A stretch of DNA of 5,248 nt from Deltaproteobacteria bacterium (lineage in GTDB: Bacteria > Desulfobacterota > Desulfobacteria > Desulfobacterales > JAUVKB01), in NCBI GenBank assembly GCA_030596405.1, contig JAUVKB010000150.1, positions 1 to 5,248 on the forward strand, written 5' to 3'. Under the pieces are notes generated by a model that was not told the DNA's origin, did not search any database, and worked only from the letters and a program-made list of their open reading frames with translations. A program made the translations under genes and the position numbers. Of the stretch, positions 1 to 5,248 are shown piece after piece. Every line of letters begins with the position of its first letter. Within the stretch, counting starts at the first letter, position 1.

Positions 1-167
1 ATGTTTTAATATCTTTTGTCTGGTTTAATATGCATATGTTTCTTTATCGTCTCTATTATGACTACTGGTACATAGCGATCTATCTGCTGATAAGCGGATT
101 TTTTTATACTGCCATTGCGGTTCCTTTTGGCATCCGTCTCGGTTTGAAACTCAAGGCGGTCTATTAG
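1..167 (+). CDS. C-terminal end of a membrane protein, probable ECF transporter S component (partial)
   Basis: The reading frame is open from base 3 to a TAG at 165-167, giving about 54 residues with no visible start, so the gene begins upstream of the window. The fragment is very hydrophobic and aromatic. One membrane segment is evident around YWYIAIYLLISGFFYTAIAV, followed by a short basic tail ending LGLKLKAVY, as expected for the last helix of a multi-spanning inner-membrane protein with a cytoplasmic C-terminus. Its stop codon directly abuts the ATG of the ECF ATPase (TAGATG), so the two genes are almost certainly cotranscribed and translationally coupled. ECF operons commonly carry the substrate-binding S component beside the A and T genes, so that role is inferred from position. 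The sequence alone does not identify the S family or the substrate. ATG codons at 30 and 36 lack a ribosome-binding site, so a tiny separate gene is unlikely. Confidence 0.6.
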   Translation, partial: VLISFVWFNMHMFLYRLYYDYWYIAIYLLISGFFYTAIAVPFGIRLGLKLKAVY

Positions 168-1640
168 ATGATAGAAATGAAAAATCTTGGTTTTACTTAT
201 CAGGGAAGGGATGAGCCGACCCTGAGAGATTTGAATCTTCGTGTTAAAAAAGGAGAGTTTATCCTTATTGCGGGACCCACAGGATGTGGAAAAACAACGC
301 TGCTGAGAACTTTAAACGGCCTGATACCCCATGAAACAGCCGGTATTATGAAAGGAAGCGTATCTGTCGCTGGAAAGGATACTAAAAAATCCCCCATGGC
401 CGAGCTGACCCGCAAAGTGGGGCTGGTTTTTCAGAATCCTGATGATCAGATATTTTCAACAAGAGTGGAAGATGAGGTTGCTTTTGGCCCTGAAAACCTA
501 TGTTTTCAGCGCAAAGAGATTGAAAAAAGTATAGATTATGCCCTCTCTGCTGTGGGATTAAGGGATTTCAGAAATCGCGCCACAGCCTCCCTTTCAGGTG
601 GAGAAAAGCAGAGACTGGCTATAGCCTCGGCTCTTGCGATGCGGCCGCGGGTTCTTGTTCTGGATGAGCCTTTTAGTCAGATGGATACAATCGGCACAAG
701 GGAAGTTCTTGATGTCATTTTAAAATTAAACAGGGAGGGGATGACCATTATCCTGGCTGAACACAGGATCCCTGCGGTTTTTCGCCACGTTTCCAGGATT
801 GTTGTCATGGAAAAAGGCCGGATATTACTTGACGAAGATAAAAAAAAGGCCTGTATGCGGCGGGATATATTCAAAAGGCTCGGACTTTGGCTGCCGGAGG
901 ATAAAAAGCTCACATTGAATTCCCATAGGCAGAGGCTTCAAAAATTTAAAAAAAGCGGCTTTGCCCCCTGCCAAAAAAAGATTGTTCTGGAGGCAAGGGA
1001 TATCTGTTTTAGATATCAAAAAAACAATGGTTTCGACCTGCATGGTCTATCTCTTGTTGTAAGAAGGGGAGAGATGGTTGCCCTCCTTGGGGATAACGGC
1101 ACCGGGAAATCGACACTTCTCCTTCATTTTGCAGCAATTTTAAAACCTGAAACCGGAACCGTAAAGATTCTGGGGATCGATTCAAAAAATACCAGCTCTT
1201 TTGAACTGGCAGGAAAGGTTGGGGTTGTATTTCAAAACCCGAATCTGATGCTGTTTTGCAATACTGTGAAAAAAGAGGTGGAGTTCGGACCAAAGGCATT
1301 GAAAGTTCCTATGCACAAGCTTTCCGGCATTCTTTCAGATACACTTGCGGCCCTGACCATAAGCGATTTCAAAAAAGATGCCCCCTTTTCCTTAAGCAGC
1401 GGGCAGCGTTTAAGGGTGGCAACAGCGGCGGCTGCTTCCATGAATCCTGAGGTATTTCTTTTAGATGAACCGACCCAGGGGCAGGACAGGGCTAATGTTG
1501 AGGGTTTGATGAATTACTTAAAAATAAAATCAAGGCAGGGAGCCGCCATCCTTTTTATAACCCATAATCTTGACGTGGCGCTCCAATATGCCGACAGGAT
1601 TCTGCTTATGAACGGGGGGAGGATAGTAGAAGATGTTTAA
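168..1640 (+). CDS. ecfA: Energy-coupling factor (ECF) transporter ATPase, two fused ABC domains (EcfA-EcfA')
   Basis: A 490-aa protein with two complete ABC nucleotide-binding domains in one chain. It would hydrolyse ATP on the cytoplasmic face of the inner membrane to drive an ECF importer. Domain 1 (about 1-225): A-loop Tyr11, Walker A GPTGCGKTT 36-44, Q-loop Gln89, signature LSGGEKQ 142-148, Walker B VLVLDEP 162-168 with catalytic Glu167, switch His199. Domain 2 (about 271-490): Tyr283, Walker A GDNGTGKST 308-316, Gln356, signature LSSGQ 409-413, Walker B VFLLDEP 429-435 with Glu434, switch His466. The stretches QNPDDQIF...EVAFGPENL (90-111) and QNPNLMLF...EVEFGP (357-375) are typical of the EcfA/CbiO family. 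A basic linker (about 225-270) joins the halves; separate EcfA proteins are usually around 270-290 aa, so this is a fusion. The ATG at 168 has a weak AAGGCGG ribosome-binding site 8 nt upstream and abuts the upstream stop. The 3' end overlaps ecfT. All catalytic residues are intact. The substrate is unknown. Confidence 0.95.
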   Translation: MIEMKNLGFTYQGRDEPTLRDLNLRVKKGEFILIAGPTGCGKTTLLRTLNGLIPHETAGIMKGSVSVAGKDTKKSPMAELTRKVGLVFQNPDDQIFSTRVEDEVAFGPENLCFQRKEIEKSIDYALSAVGLRDFRNRATASLSGGEKQRLAIASALAMRPRVLVLDEPFSQMDTIGTREVLDVILKLNREGMTIILAEHRIPAVFRHVSRIVVMEKGRILLDEDKKKACMRRDIFKRLGLWLPEDKKLTLNSHRQRLQKFKKSGFAPCQKKIVLEARDICFRYQKNNGFDLHGLSLVVRRGEMVALLGDNGTGKSTLLLHFAAILKPETGTVKILGIDSKNTSSFELAGKVGVVFQNPNLMLFCNTVKKEVEFGPKALKVPMHKLSGILSDTLAALTISDFKKDAPFSLSSGQRLRVATAAAASMNPEVFLLDEPTQGQDRANVEGLMNYLKIKSRQGAAILFITHNLDVALQYADRILLMNGGRIVEDV

Positions 1641-2517
1641 GGCCAGAGATATAGCAGAGCCGGATACCGGTGGTACGATTATCCATAATATTGATCCCAG
1701 GACCAAGGTTGCCATCCTTTGTGCCATGTCCCTGATGGTGGTGAGCCTGGATAATGAAAAAATACTCTTTTGCCTGTTTATCATCCCTCTTTTTGCTTAT
1801 CCTGCGGCGCGTCTTTCCGGAAACAAGTATTGGATAGCATTTATTTTTATTGCACTTGGCCTGTGGGGGACAATATTTTCCCAGGCCCTTTTTTACAGAG
1901 AGTGGCCCCGCACAATCGTGCTGACCCTTATACCTCAGGATTTTCCGGTACTGGGGAATATTACAGGGGGTCTTTATGTATACAAAGAAGGATTTTTTTA
2001 TGGATTGATTCAGGGGTTGAGATTTTCGGCCATGACAGCCTCGGGGCTTCTTTTATGCTGGACAACCCCGCCACAGAAGATGCTTTTGGGTCTGGTCAAG
2101 TTGAAAATTCCCTATGGCATCGCGTTCATGGTGGTTACCGCGCTTAGATTTTTACCGATTCTGCTGGCCGAGATTTTTACCGTAATTGAAGTTCAGAGAC
2201 TTAGAGGGTTTAACCCGCTGAAGATCAAAAACCTGTTTAAAGGTCTGATGAATACCATGTTGCCGGTGCTTGCAAATTCCGTAAGAAGGGCCGGGGTTCT
2301 GGCCGCATCGGTTGAAAGCAGAGGGTTTCGCGCCTATCCGGACAGGACATATTTGAAAGATCTTCGCTATAATCCGGTGGATTTCGGAATTATGGCGGTA
2401 TTTTTGACAGCATCCACCGGCATCGCTGCCATAAAGATTTTTTATGGATTATATGCCGGAGAAATACTGTATATATCGGCTTTAAGGTGGGTTTATGAAA
2501 TAGGAAGGTATCTTTAA
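1633..2517 (+). CDS. ecfT: ECF transporter transmembrane coupling protein EcfT (CbiQ-like)
   Basis: A 294-aa integral membrane protein of the CbiQ/EcfT family, which links the ATPase pair to the substrate-binding S component. The N-terminus shows the family's HNIDPRTK element (18-25), followed by hydrophobic helices at roughly 26-57, 66-87, 121-143 and 161-180 and a last one near 248-270. The cytoplasmic coupling helices carry the two family X-R-G signatures, LRG 190-192 in IEVQRLRGF and SRG 229-231 in SVESRGFR; these arginines contact the ATPases in solved ECF complexes. A loop at about 88-118 makes the protein slightly longer than many homologues (around 265 aa). The ATG at 1633 lies inside the end of the ATPase gene (8-base overlap), with GGAGG at 1618-1622 ten bases upstream, so translation is coupled. 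The next gene, 261 bp downstream, is a TonB-dependent receptor, suggesting shared cargo. Confidence 0.93.
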   Translation: MFKARDIAEPDTGGTIIHNIDPRTKVAILCAMSLMVVSLDNEKILFCLFIIPLFAYPAARLSGNKYWIAFIFIALGLWGTIFSQALFYREWPRTIVLTLIPQDFPVLGNITGGLYVYKEGFFYGLIQGLRFSAMTASGLLLCWTTPPQKMLLGLVKLKIPYGIAFMVVTALRFLPILLAEIFTVIEVQRLRGFNPLKIKNLFKGLMNTMLPVLANSVRRAGVLAASVESRGFRAYPDRTYLKDLRYNPVDFGIMAVFLTASTGIAAIKIFYGLYAGEILYISALRWVYEIGRYL

Positions 2518-2571
2518 AAAAGGAGATAGATATAGGCCGTCACATAAATAATTTCACTGCATTGTCGGCCG

Positions 2572-2601
2572 GAAACATACTCTTATCTGAACATCTATAA
2601 T
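2572..2601 (+). promoter_or_regulatory. Candidate promoter with perfect -10 box, upstream of the TonB receptor gene
   Basis: A perfect TATAAT lies at 2596-2601. The best -35 at a permissible distance is GAAACA (2572-2577, 18-bp spacer), which matches TTGACA at only its last three bases, and there is no extended -10 TG. Such a promoter would be weak or activator-dependent. Transcription would start near 2608, giving the receptor mRNA a leader of about 170 nt that includes the hairpin at 2619-2660 and the inverted repeat at 2672-2744. It is the best + strand promoter I see between ecfT and the receptor. No experiment or comparison supports it, and an AT-rich intergenic stretch can yield a TATAAT by chance. 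Confidence 0.4.
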
Positions 2602-2611
2602 ACGATTTTTT

Positions 2612-2660
2612 AAAAAAACCGGAAGGGGGGTTCCAGGCCATGGAAATATCCCCCTTCCGG
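2612..2660 (-). terminator. Intrinsic terminator-like hairpin, U-tract on the minus strand
   Basis: Arms 2619-2629 (CCGGAAGGGGG) and 2650-2660 (CCCCCTTCCGG) are a perfect 11-bp inverted repeat. Inside the loop a second stem pairs TTCCA (2631-2635) with TGGAA (2641-2645). On the + strand the hairpin is preceded by seven A (2612-2618) and followed by TGGAGAACAG, with no T-run. Read on the minus strand it becomes a GC-rich hairpin followed by seven T, the classic intrinsic terminator layout. Both neighbouring genes are on the + strand, so the orientation is unexpected: the hairpin would stop minus-strand transcripts entering from the receptor side. On + strand transcripts it could still act as a 3' end stabiliser for ecfT mRNA or as a leader structure of the receptor mRNA. 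Confidence 0.65.
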
Positions 2661-2698
2661 TGGAGAACAGGTTTGACATAAAACTGACCAATCCTCCA
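2612..2698 (-). ncRNA. Candidate minus-strand small RNA (~87 nt) antisense to the receptor leader
   Basis: Reading the minus strand, a perfect TTGACA (2733 down to 2728) is followed after 17 bases by TAGAAA (2710 down to 2705), a 4/6 match to TATAAT. Transcription would start near 2698 and run to the T-tract at 2618-2612 just past the hairpin. This gives a compact unit with its own promoter and terminator and an RNA of about 87 nt. The RNA would be antisense to the stretch between the TATAAT box and the receptor gene. No protein explains the minus-strand terminator, which is the main reason to propose the RNA. The evidence is promoter-terminator geometry only; no known RNA family is recognised. 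Confidence 0.25.
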
Positions 2699-2744
2699 TT
2701 TTTCTTTCTATCAAAATGGAGGTCCGGTGTCAAAGATAGTCAAA
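2672..2744. promoter_or_regulatory. Extended nested inverted repeat, candidate operator upstream of the receptor
   Basis: The core is a perfect 10-bp inverted repeat, CCTCCATTTT (2693-2702) and AAAATGGAGG (2713-2722), around a 10-bp loop. The flanks repeat the symmetry. On the left are TTTGAC (2672-2677) and TGAC (2685-2688); on the right are GTCA (2729-2732) and GTCAAA (2739-2744), spaced slightly unequally. On the right GTCAAA occurs twice as a direct repeat at 2729 and 2739, exactly 10 bp apart, or one helical turn. It ends 34 bp before the receptor start codon. The arrangement suits binding of a dimeric or tandem-binding regulator, but no known operator (Fur, NikR, BirA, ModE) is recognised. 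It is not followed by a T-run, so it is not an obvious + strand terminator. Confidence 0.45.
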
Positions 2745-2763
2745 AAACACCAGAATTTTAAAG

Positions 2764-2770
2764 AAAGGAG
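2764..2770 (+). promoter_or_regulatory. Ribosome-binding site of the TonB-dependent receptor gene
   Basis: AAAGGAG lies 8 nt upstream of the ATG at 2779. It is a strong Shine-Dalgarno sequence with good spacing and fixes the receptor start, which is also the start that gives a proper signal peptide. Confidence 0.85.
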
Positions 2771-2778
2771 ATATTAAA

Positions 2779-5007
2779 ATGAGAAAATTTTTGTTAGGAG
2801 CATTTATATTCGGGCTGGTTTTTATCCTCCACGGCTTTGCCATTGCAGAGGATGAGAACGAAGGCAAAATCATCAAGCTCGGCAAAGTGGTGGTAACGGC
2901 AACAAGAACGGAAAAAAATGTGGATAGCGCGCCGGGCAGCGTGACCGTAATCACCAGTGAAGATATTCAAAAACATAAAATTCATGCTATTGATGAAGCC
3001 ATAAAATATGAAACCGGCGTTTTTGCCAAACGGGTCAAGGGACTTTCCGAATCCATGGCCAAGGTTCAACTCAGGGGGTTGGCCGGACAGGATATGACCC
3101 TGATTTTGCTGGACGGGCTGCCGTTGAATGAAGGGTACAACGGCAGTGTTGACTGGAACACTATCAGTACGGAAAATGTGGAGCGGATCGAGATTATCAG
3201 GGGACCCGCATCTGCTTTATACGGCGGCAATGCCATGGGCGGTGTGATCAATATTATTACCAAAACTCCAGATAAGTTTTATGCAAATACAAAATTCGGA
3301 TACGGTCGCTCCGATACATATCACGACGATACATACCGGTACAGCATTAATATAGGCGACAGGTTCATGGATAAACTGAGCATAGGTCTTGGTTTTGAAC
3401 GGGAAGAGACAAAGGGTTATCCAACTTGTTTAATAACAAGATCGATCAGTTCCGGAACAGGAACCCTTACAGGGGGCTGGGGAACTGAAAATACTTCGGG
3501 AACCCGCAAATGGGTGGTCGGCGACAGGGGCGATAATAGCGCCAAACGATGGAACTTTAACCTGAAAACTAAATACGATCTAACCGATACCGGAAGTCTT
3601 GCCTTTAATTTCCAGCAGGGATTTCACAAATATGATTATGAAAGGCCGCACACCTATTTGAGGGATGAAAATGGGAACCCGACATTTAGCGGAAATGTTG
3701 ATATTGGCGGAGGAGAAAGCGCAAGCGTTGAACCTTCAAATTATGCTTACTATTCCGGAATAAGCGAAAAAGAGAATTTCAACTATTCTCTGGTATACAA
3801 AGAGATGTTTGGGCCAGTTCTCTTTAATGGTAAAACCGGATATCAAAAAAGGGATAAATGGTACACCTCAGCTTATCCGTCCTTAACCCAAAGCTATTAT
3901 GACGCCAAGGGGACATTATCTGAAAGCGATTCTTACTCCTGGTTTACTGATCTGCAGGCCAGTCTGCCTTTGGGAGATGAGCATTTTTTAACATTCGGTT
4001 TATATTTCCGGTATGATGATTTTGAAAATGACAAATATAATATTTCTTTTTTTCGGGATGAGCAGAGCAAGACCGAGAAGACCATAATTACCAAAGGGAG
4101 CGACCGGTTTTATGCGGCCTATCTTCAGGATGAATGGCAGATTATAGACAAGCTTACTCTTTTTACGGGTATTCGTCTTGATTTTTGGGAGGCCTTTGAC
4201 GGAGAATCGGGTAATGTCGGGAGTGTGGAAAAGTTTGACGAGCCCGATGAAACTGCCATAAGCCCCAAGGTTGCCCTTGTATTTAAACCTGTTGCCGATA
4301 CCATTATCAAAGCCTCTGCAGGCAAGGCATTTCGTGCTCCTAATATCTATGATCTTTACAATTCATGGTCGTCGGGGAGTAAAACCTATCATTTTAACCC
4401 TGATCTTGATCCGGAAACCTTGTGGAATTATGAAATCGGTGTTGATCAATATTTTTTTTCAAGGCGGATAAAACTCTCCGCCACCTATTTTCATACAGAT
4501 ATTGAGGATCTGATTTACGGATATTCTGAAAAAATTGATGGACACACTCATCAATACAAAGATAACGCAGGGGAGGTTGAAATCGACGGAATTGAGCTGG
4601 GAATCAGCGCCAAACCTGTTAACTGGCTGAGGGTCTGGAGCAATTATACGTATAATGATTCTGAAATAAAGAAACATGATAAGCCCGAAGTCGAGGGTAA
4701 AAAGATAACTAGTATGCCTTTAAGAACCGCTAATCTTGGCGCTGAAGTTACTTACAGGTGGATTACCGCAAGCATTGCCGGCCAGTATATGGGGAAAATT
4801 TATAAAAATGAGCTGAATAATGATGTAAAAGACGTGTACGGCGGTAATACTGAAAAATACTGGCTATGGGATACAAAGATAACTGTTGCGCCTGTGAAAA
4901 ATTTTGAGATCTCCTTTTCCGTGGAAAACCTGTTTGACAAGGAATATTATGAATATTACGTGGGGAGGGAGCGGAGTTATTTTATAGAGGTGGGTTTAAA
5001 ATGGTAA
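2779..5007 (+). CDS. TonB-dependent outer-membrane receptor
   Basis: A 742-aa TonB-dependent receptor, which binds a scarce ligand at the cell surface and imports it to the periplasm using energy from TonB-ExbBD. Residues 1-23 form a signal peptide (MRK, hydrophobic core, cut after AIA). A TonB-box-like VVVTATR follows at 37-43. The plug domain spans about 48-165, with LRGLAGQDMTLILLDGLPL (98-116) and the hallmark IEIIRGPASALYGGNAMGGV (137-156). The rest is a 22-strand-type beta-barrel rich in alternating aromatic segments. FRAP (518-521) and NPDL (540-543) are conserved in this superfamily, and the chain ends in a strand with terminal Trp742 (SYFIEVGLKW), as needed for BAM-mediated assembly. 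The length is typical and no residue block is missing. Its position after an ECF A-T pair suggests that both systems carry the same substrate. His538 just before FNPDL recalls haem receptors, but the FRAP/NPxL pair also occurs in cobalamin and siderophore receptors, so the ligand stays open. Confidence 0.95.
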   Translation: MRKFLLGAFIFGLVFILHGFAIAEDENEGKIIKLGKVVVTATRTEKNVDSAPGSVTVITSEDIQKHKIHAIDEAIKYETGVFAKRVKGLSESMAKVQLRGLAGQDMTLILLDGLPLNEGYNGSVDWNTISTENVERIEIIRGPASALYGGNAMGGVINIITKTPDKFYANTKFGYGRSDTYHDDTYRYSINIGDRFMDKLSIGLGFEREETKGYPTCLITRSISSGTGTLTGGWGTENTSGTRKWVVGDRGDNSAKRWNFNLKTKYDLTDTGSLAFNFQQGFHKYDYERPHTYLRDENGNPTFSGNVDIGGGESASVEPSNYAYYSGISEKENFNYSLVYKEMFGPVLFNGKTGYQKRDKWYTSAYPSLTQSYYDAKGTLSESDSYSWFTDLQASLPLGDEHFLTFGLYFRYDDFENDKYNISFFRDEQSKTEKTIITKGSDRFYAAYLQDEWQIIDKLTLFTGIRLDFWEAFDGESGNVGSVEKFDEPDETAISPKVALVFKPVADTIIKASAGKAFRAPNIYDLYNSWSSGSKTYHFNPDLDPETLWNYEIGVDQYFFSRRIKLSATYFHTDIEDLIYGYSEKIDGHTHQYKDNAGEVEIDGIELGISAKPVNWLRVWSNYTYNDSEIKKHDKPEVEGKKITSMPLRTANLGAEVTYRWITASIAGQYMGKIYKNELNNDVKDVYGGNTEKYWLWDTKITVAPVKNFEISFSVENLFDKEYYEYYVGRERSYFIEVGLKW

Positions 5008-5011
5008 TTTC

Positions 5012-5036
5012 GTAGGGGCGAACCTTGTGTTCGCCC
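5012..5036 (+). repeat. Palindromic repeat, copy 1 (GTAGGGGC type)
   Basis: Begins GTAGGGGC and forms a perfect 8-bp stem, GGGCGAAC (5016-5023) with GTTCGCCC (5029-5036), around CTTGT. It starts 5 bp after the receptor stop codon and is followed by TTTG, so it may also protect or end the receptor mRNA, though the U-tract is too short for a strong terminator. Short dispersed palindromes of this look are familiar from intergenic regions of deltaproteobacterial and related genomes; that is recollection, not a search. Confidence 0.75.
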
Positions 5037-5039
5037 TTT

Positions 5040-5065
5040 GTAGGGGCACCCCCTTGTGGGTGCCC
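5040..5065 (+). repeat. Palindromic repeat, copy 2 (GTAGGGGC type)
   Basis: A second copy begins GTAGGGGC 3 bp after copy 1 ends. It has a perfect 8-bp stem, GGGCACCC (5044-5051) with GGGTGCCC (5058-5065), around CCTTGT, and is followed by TTTAT. Its stem arms differ from copy 1 on both sides in a pairing-preserving way, while CCTTGTG is unchanged. Confidence 0.75.
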
Positions 5066-5070
5066 TTTAT

Positions 5071-5091
5071 GGGCAGCCACAAGGGATTGCC
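5071..5091 (-). repeat. Palindromic repeat, copy 3, inverted and degenerate
   Basis: On the minus strand this reads GGCAATC, then CCTTGTG, then GCTGCCC, the same layout as copies 1 and 2 in opposite orientation. Pairing is imperfect, with one mismatch and one wobble in the stem, and the GTAGG lead is absent. It therefore looks like a decayed or partial copy. Together the three copies occupy most of the spacer between the receptor and the next gene. Confidence 0.55.
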
Positions 5092-5124
5092 ACGACTAAA
5101 AAAAAGAGGCCAAAGAGTTTAATG

Positions 5125-5248
5125 ATGCACACAAAATGCTTTAGATTATTGATTACCCTATTTTATATATTTTTAACAATCGGTGTTTTTGGTGGGACAG
5201 TAACCTTAGTAAATGCAGGGGAAGAACCTTCCCCCCGCATTTACCCGC
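5125..5248 (+). CDS. N-terminus of a probable exported protein of unknown function (partial)
   Basis: A frame opens at tandem ATG codons (5122 and 5125) and stays open to the window end, about 41 codons. The second ATG is preferred because AAAGAG (5112-5117) lies 7 nt before it; the site is weak either way. The peptide begins MHTKCFRLL, continues with a long hydrophobic stretch (LLITLFYIFLTIGVFGGTV) and reaches VNAGEE, where a signal-peptidase I cut after Ala would fit. It is therefore probably secreted or periplasmic, or else anchored by an uncleaved N-terminal helix. The mature part begins GEEPSPRIYP and is too short to assign to a family. It lies 117 bp after the receptor on the same strand, with the repeats in between, so it may belong to the same uptake locus or start a new unit. 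Confidence 0.6.
   Translation, partial: MHTKCFRLLITLFYIFLTIGVFGGTVTLVNAGEEPSPRIYP
5209..5244. repeat. Two-tier inverted repeat inside the start of the exported-protein frame
   Basis: The outer arms GTAAATGC (5209-5216) and GCATTTAC (5237-5244) are a perfect 8-bp inverted repeat. The inner arms GGGGAAG (5218-5224) and CTTCCCC (5228-5234) are a perfect 7-bp one around AAC. A single A (5217) faces CC (5235-5236) between the tiers. The 15 paired bases form a strong hairpin spanning the predicted signal-peptide cleavage region. It could be an mRNA structure, an inserted palindromic element, or a sign that the frame here is not truly coding. Confidence 0.6.

Noticed and set aside
30..167. Small complete gene starting at ATG 30 or 36
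   Set aside because: No ribosome-binding site, and the frame is already open from the window edge. A truncated larger membrane protein fits better.
2535..2570. Stem between GGCCG (2535-2539) and CGGCC (2566-2570)
   Set aside because: Only five paired bases around a 26-base loop, so not distinguishable from chance.
2673..2702. Plus-strand promoter starting at the perfect TTGACA (2673-2678)
   Set aside because: At 15-19 bp spacing the best -10 candidates (CCATTT, CATTTT) are poor, and this TTGACA is part of the inverted-repeat flank. I kept it as operator sequence rather than promoter.
2518..2778. Riboswitch (cobalamin, TPP or similar) before the receptor gene
   Set aside because: No conserved box of a vitamin riboswitch could be recognised. 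The structure present is simple hairpins and inverted repeats.
2794..3263. Minus-strand reading frames opposite the receptor gene
   Set aside because: Antisense shadows of a well-supported coding region, without recognisable domains or ribosome-binding sites. The same holds for the frames opposite the ECF genes.
5016..5070. Strong intrinsic terminator for the receptor gene
   Set aside because: The hairpins are followed only by TTTG and TTTAT, too short a T-run. A weak terminator or mRNA-stabilising role is possible, but they are better described as repeats.

Overview
The window looks like part of a chromosome from a Gram-negative bacterium with an outer membrane. It carries a TonB-dependent outer-membrane receptor and, downstream, a short dispersed palindromic repeat family with 'GTAGGGGC' starts. 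The protein style and that repeat type suggest a Desulfobacterota (deltaproteobacterial) genome of moderate GC. This placement is an impression from family resemblance, not a computed result.

Layout, all genes on the + strand. (1) Bases 1-167: the last ~54 codons of a membrane protein, cut by the window edge. It abuts the next gene and is probably the substrate-binding (S) component of an ECF transporter. (2) 168-1640: a 490-aa double ABC ATPase, two EcfA-type nucleotide-binding domains fused in one chain. (3) 1633-2517: the EcfT transmembrane coupling protein, overlapping the ATPase by 8 bases. (4) 2518-2778: a structured intergenic region. It has a perfect TATAAT box, a strong hairpin whose U-tract lies on the minus strand, and a 73-bp nested inverted repeat with GTCAAA half-sites on its flanks. 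A possible minus-strand promoter inside it would yield a small RNA of about 87 nt ending at the hairpin. (5) 2779-5007: a 742-aa TonB-dependent receptor with a clear signal peptide, plug and barrel. (6) 5012-5091: three short palindromic repeats sharing a CCTTGTG core. (7) 5125 to the window end: the first 41 codons of a probable exported protein, whose start contains another striking inverted repeat.

Together these form a two-membrane uptake route. The TonB-dependent receptor brings a scarce substrate across the outer membrane, and the ECF module (S + fused A/A' + T) takes it across the inner membrane using ATP. The substrate cannot be read from this window, because the S component that would define it lies mostly upstream. 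Vitamins, tetrapyrroles or transition metals are the usual cargo of such pairs. The least expected content is the 261-bp intergenic region before the receptor, which holds more ordered structure than a simple promoter needs.
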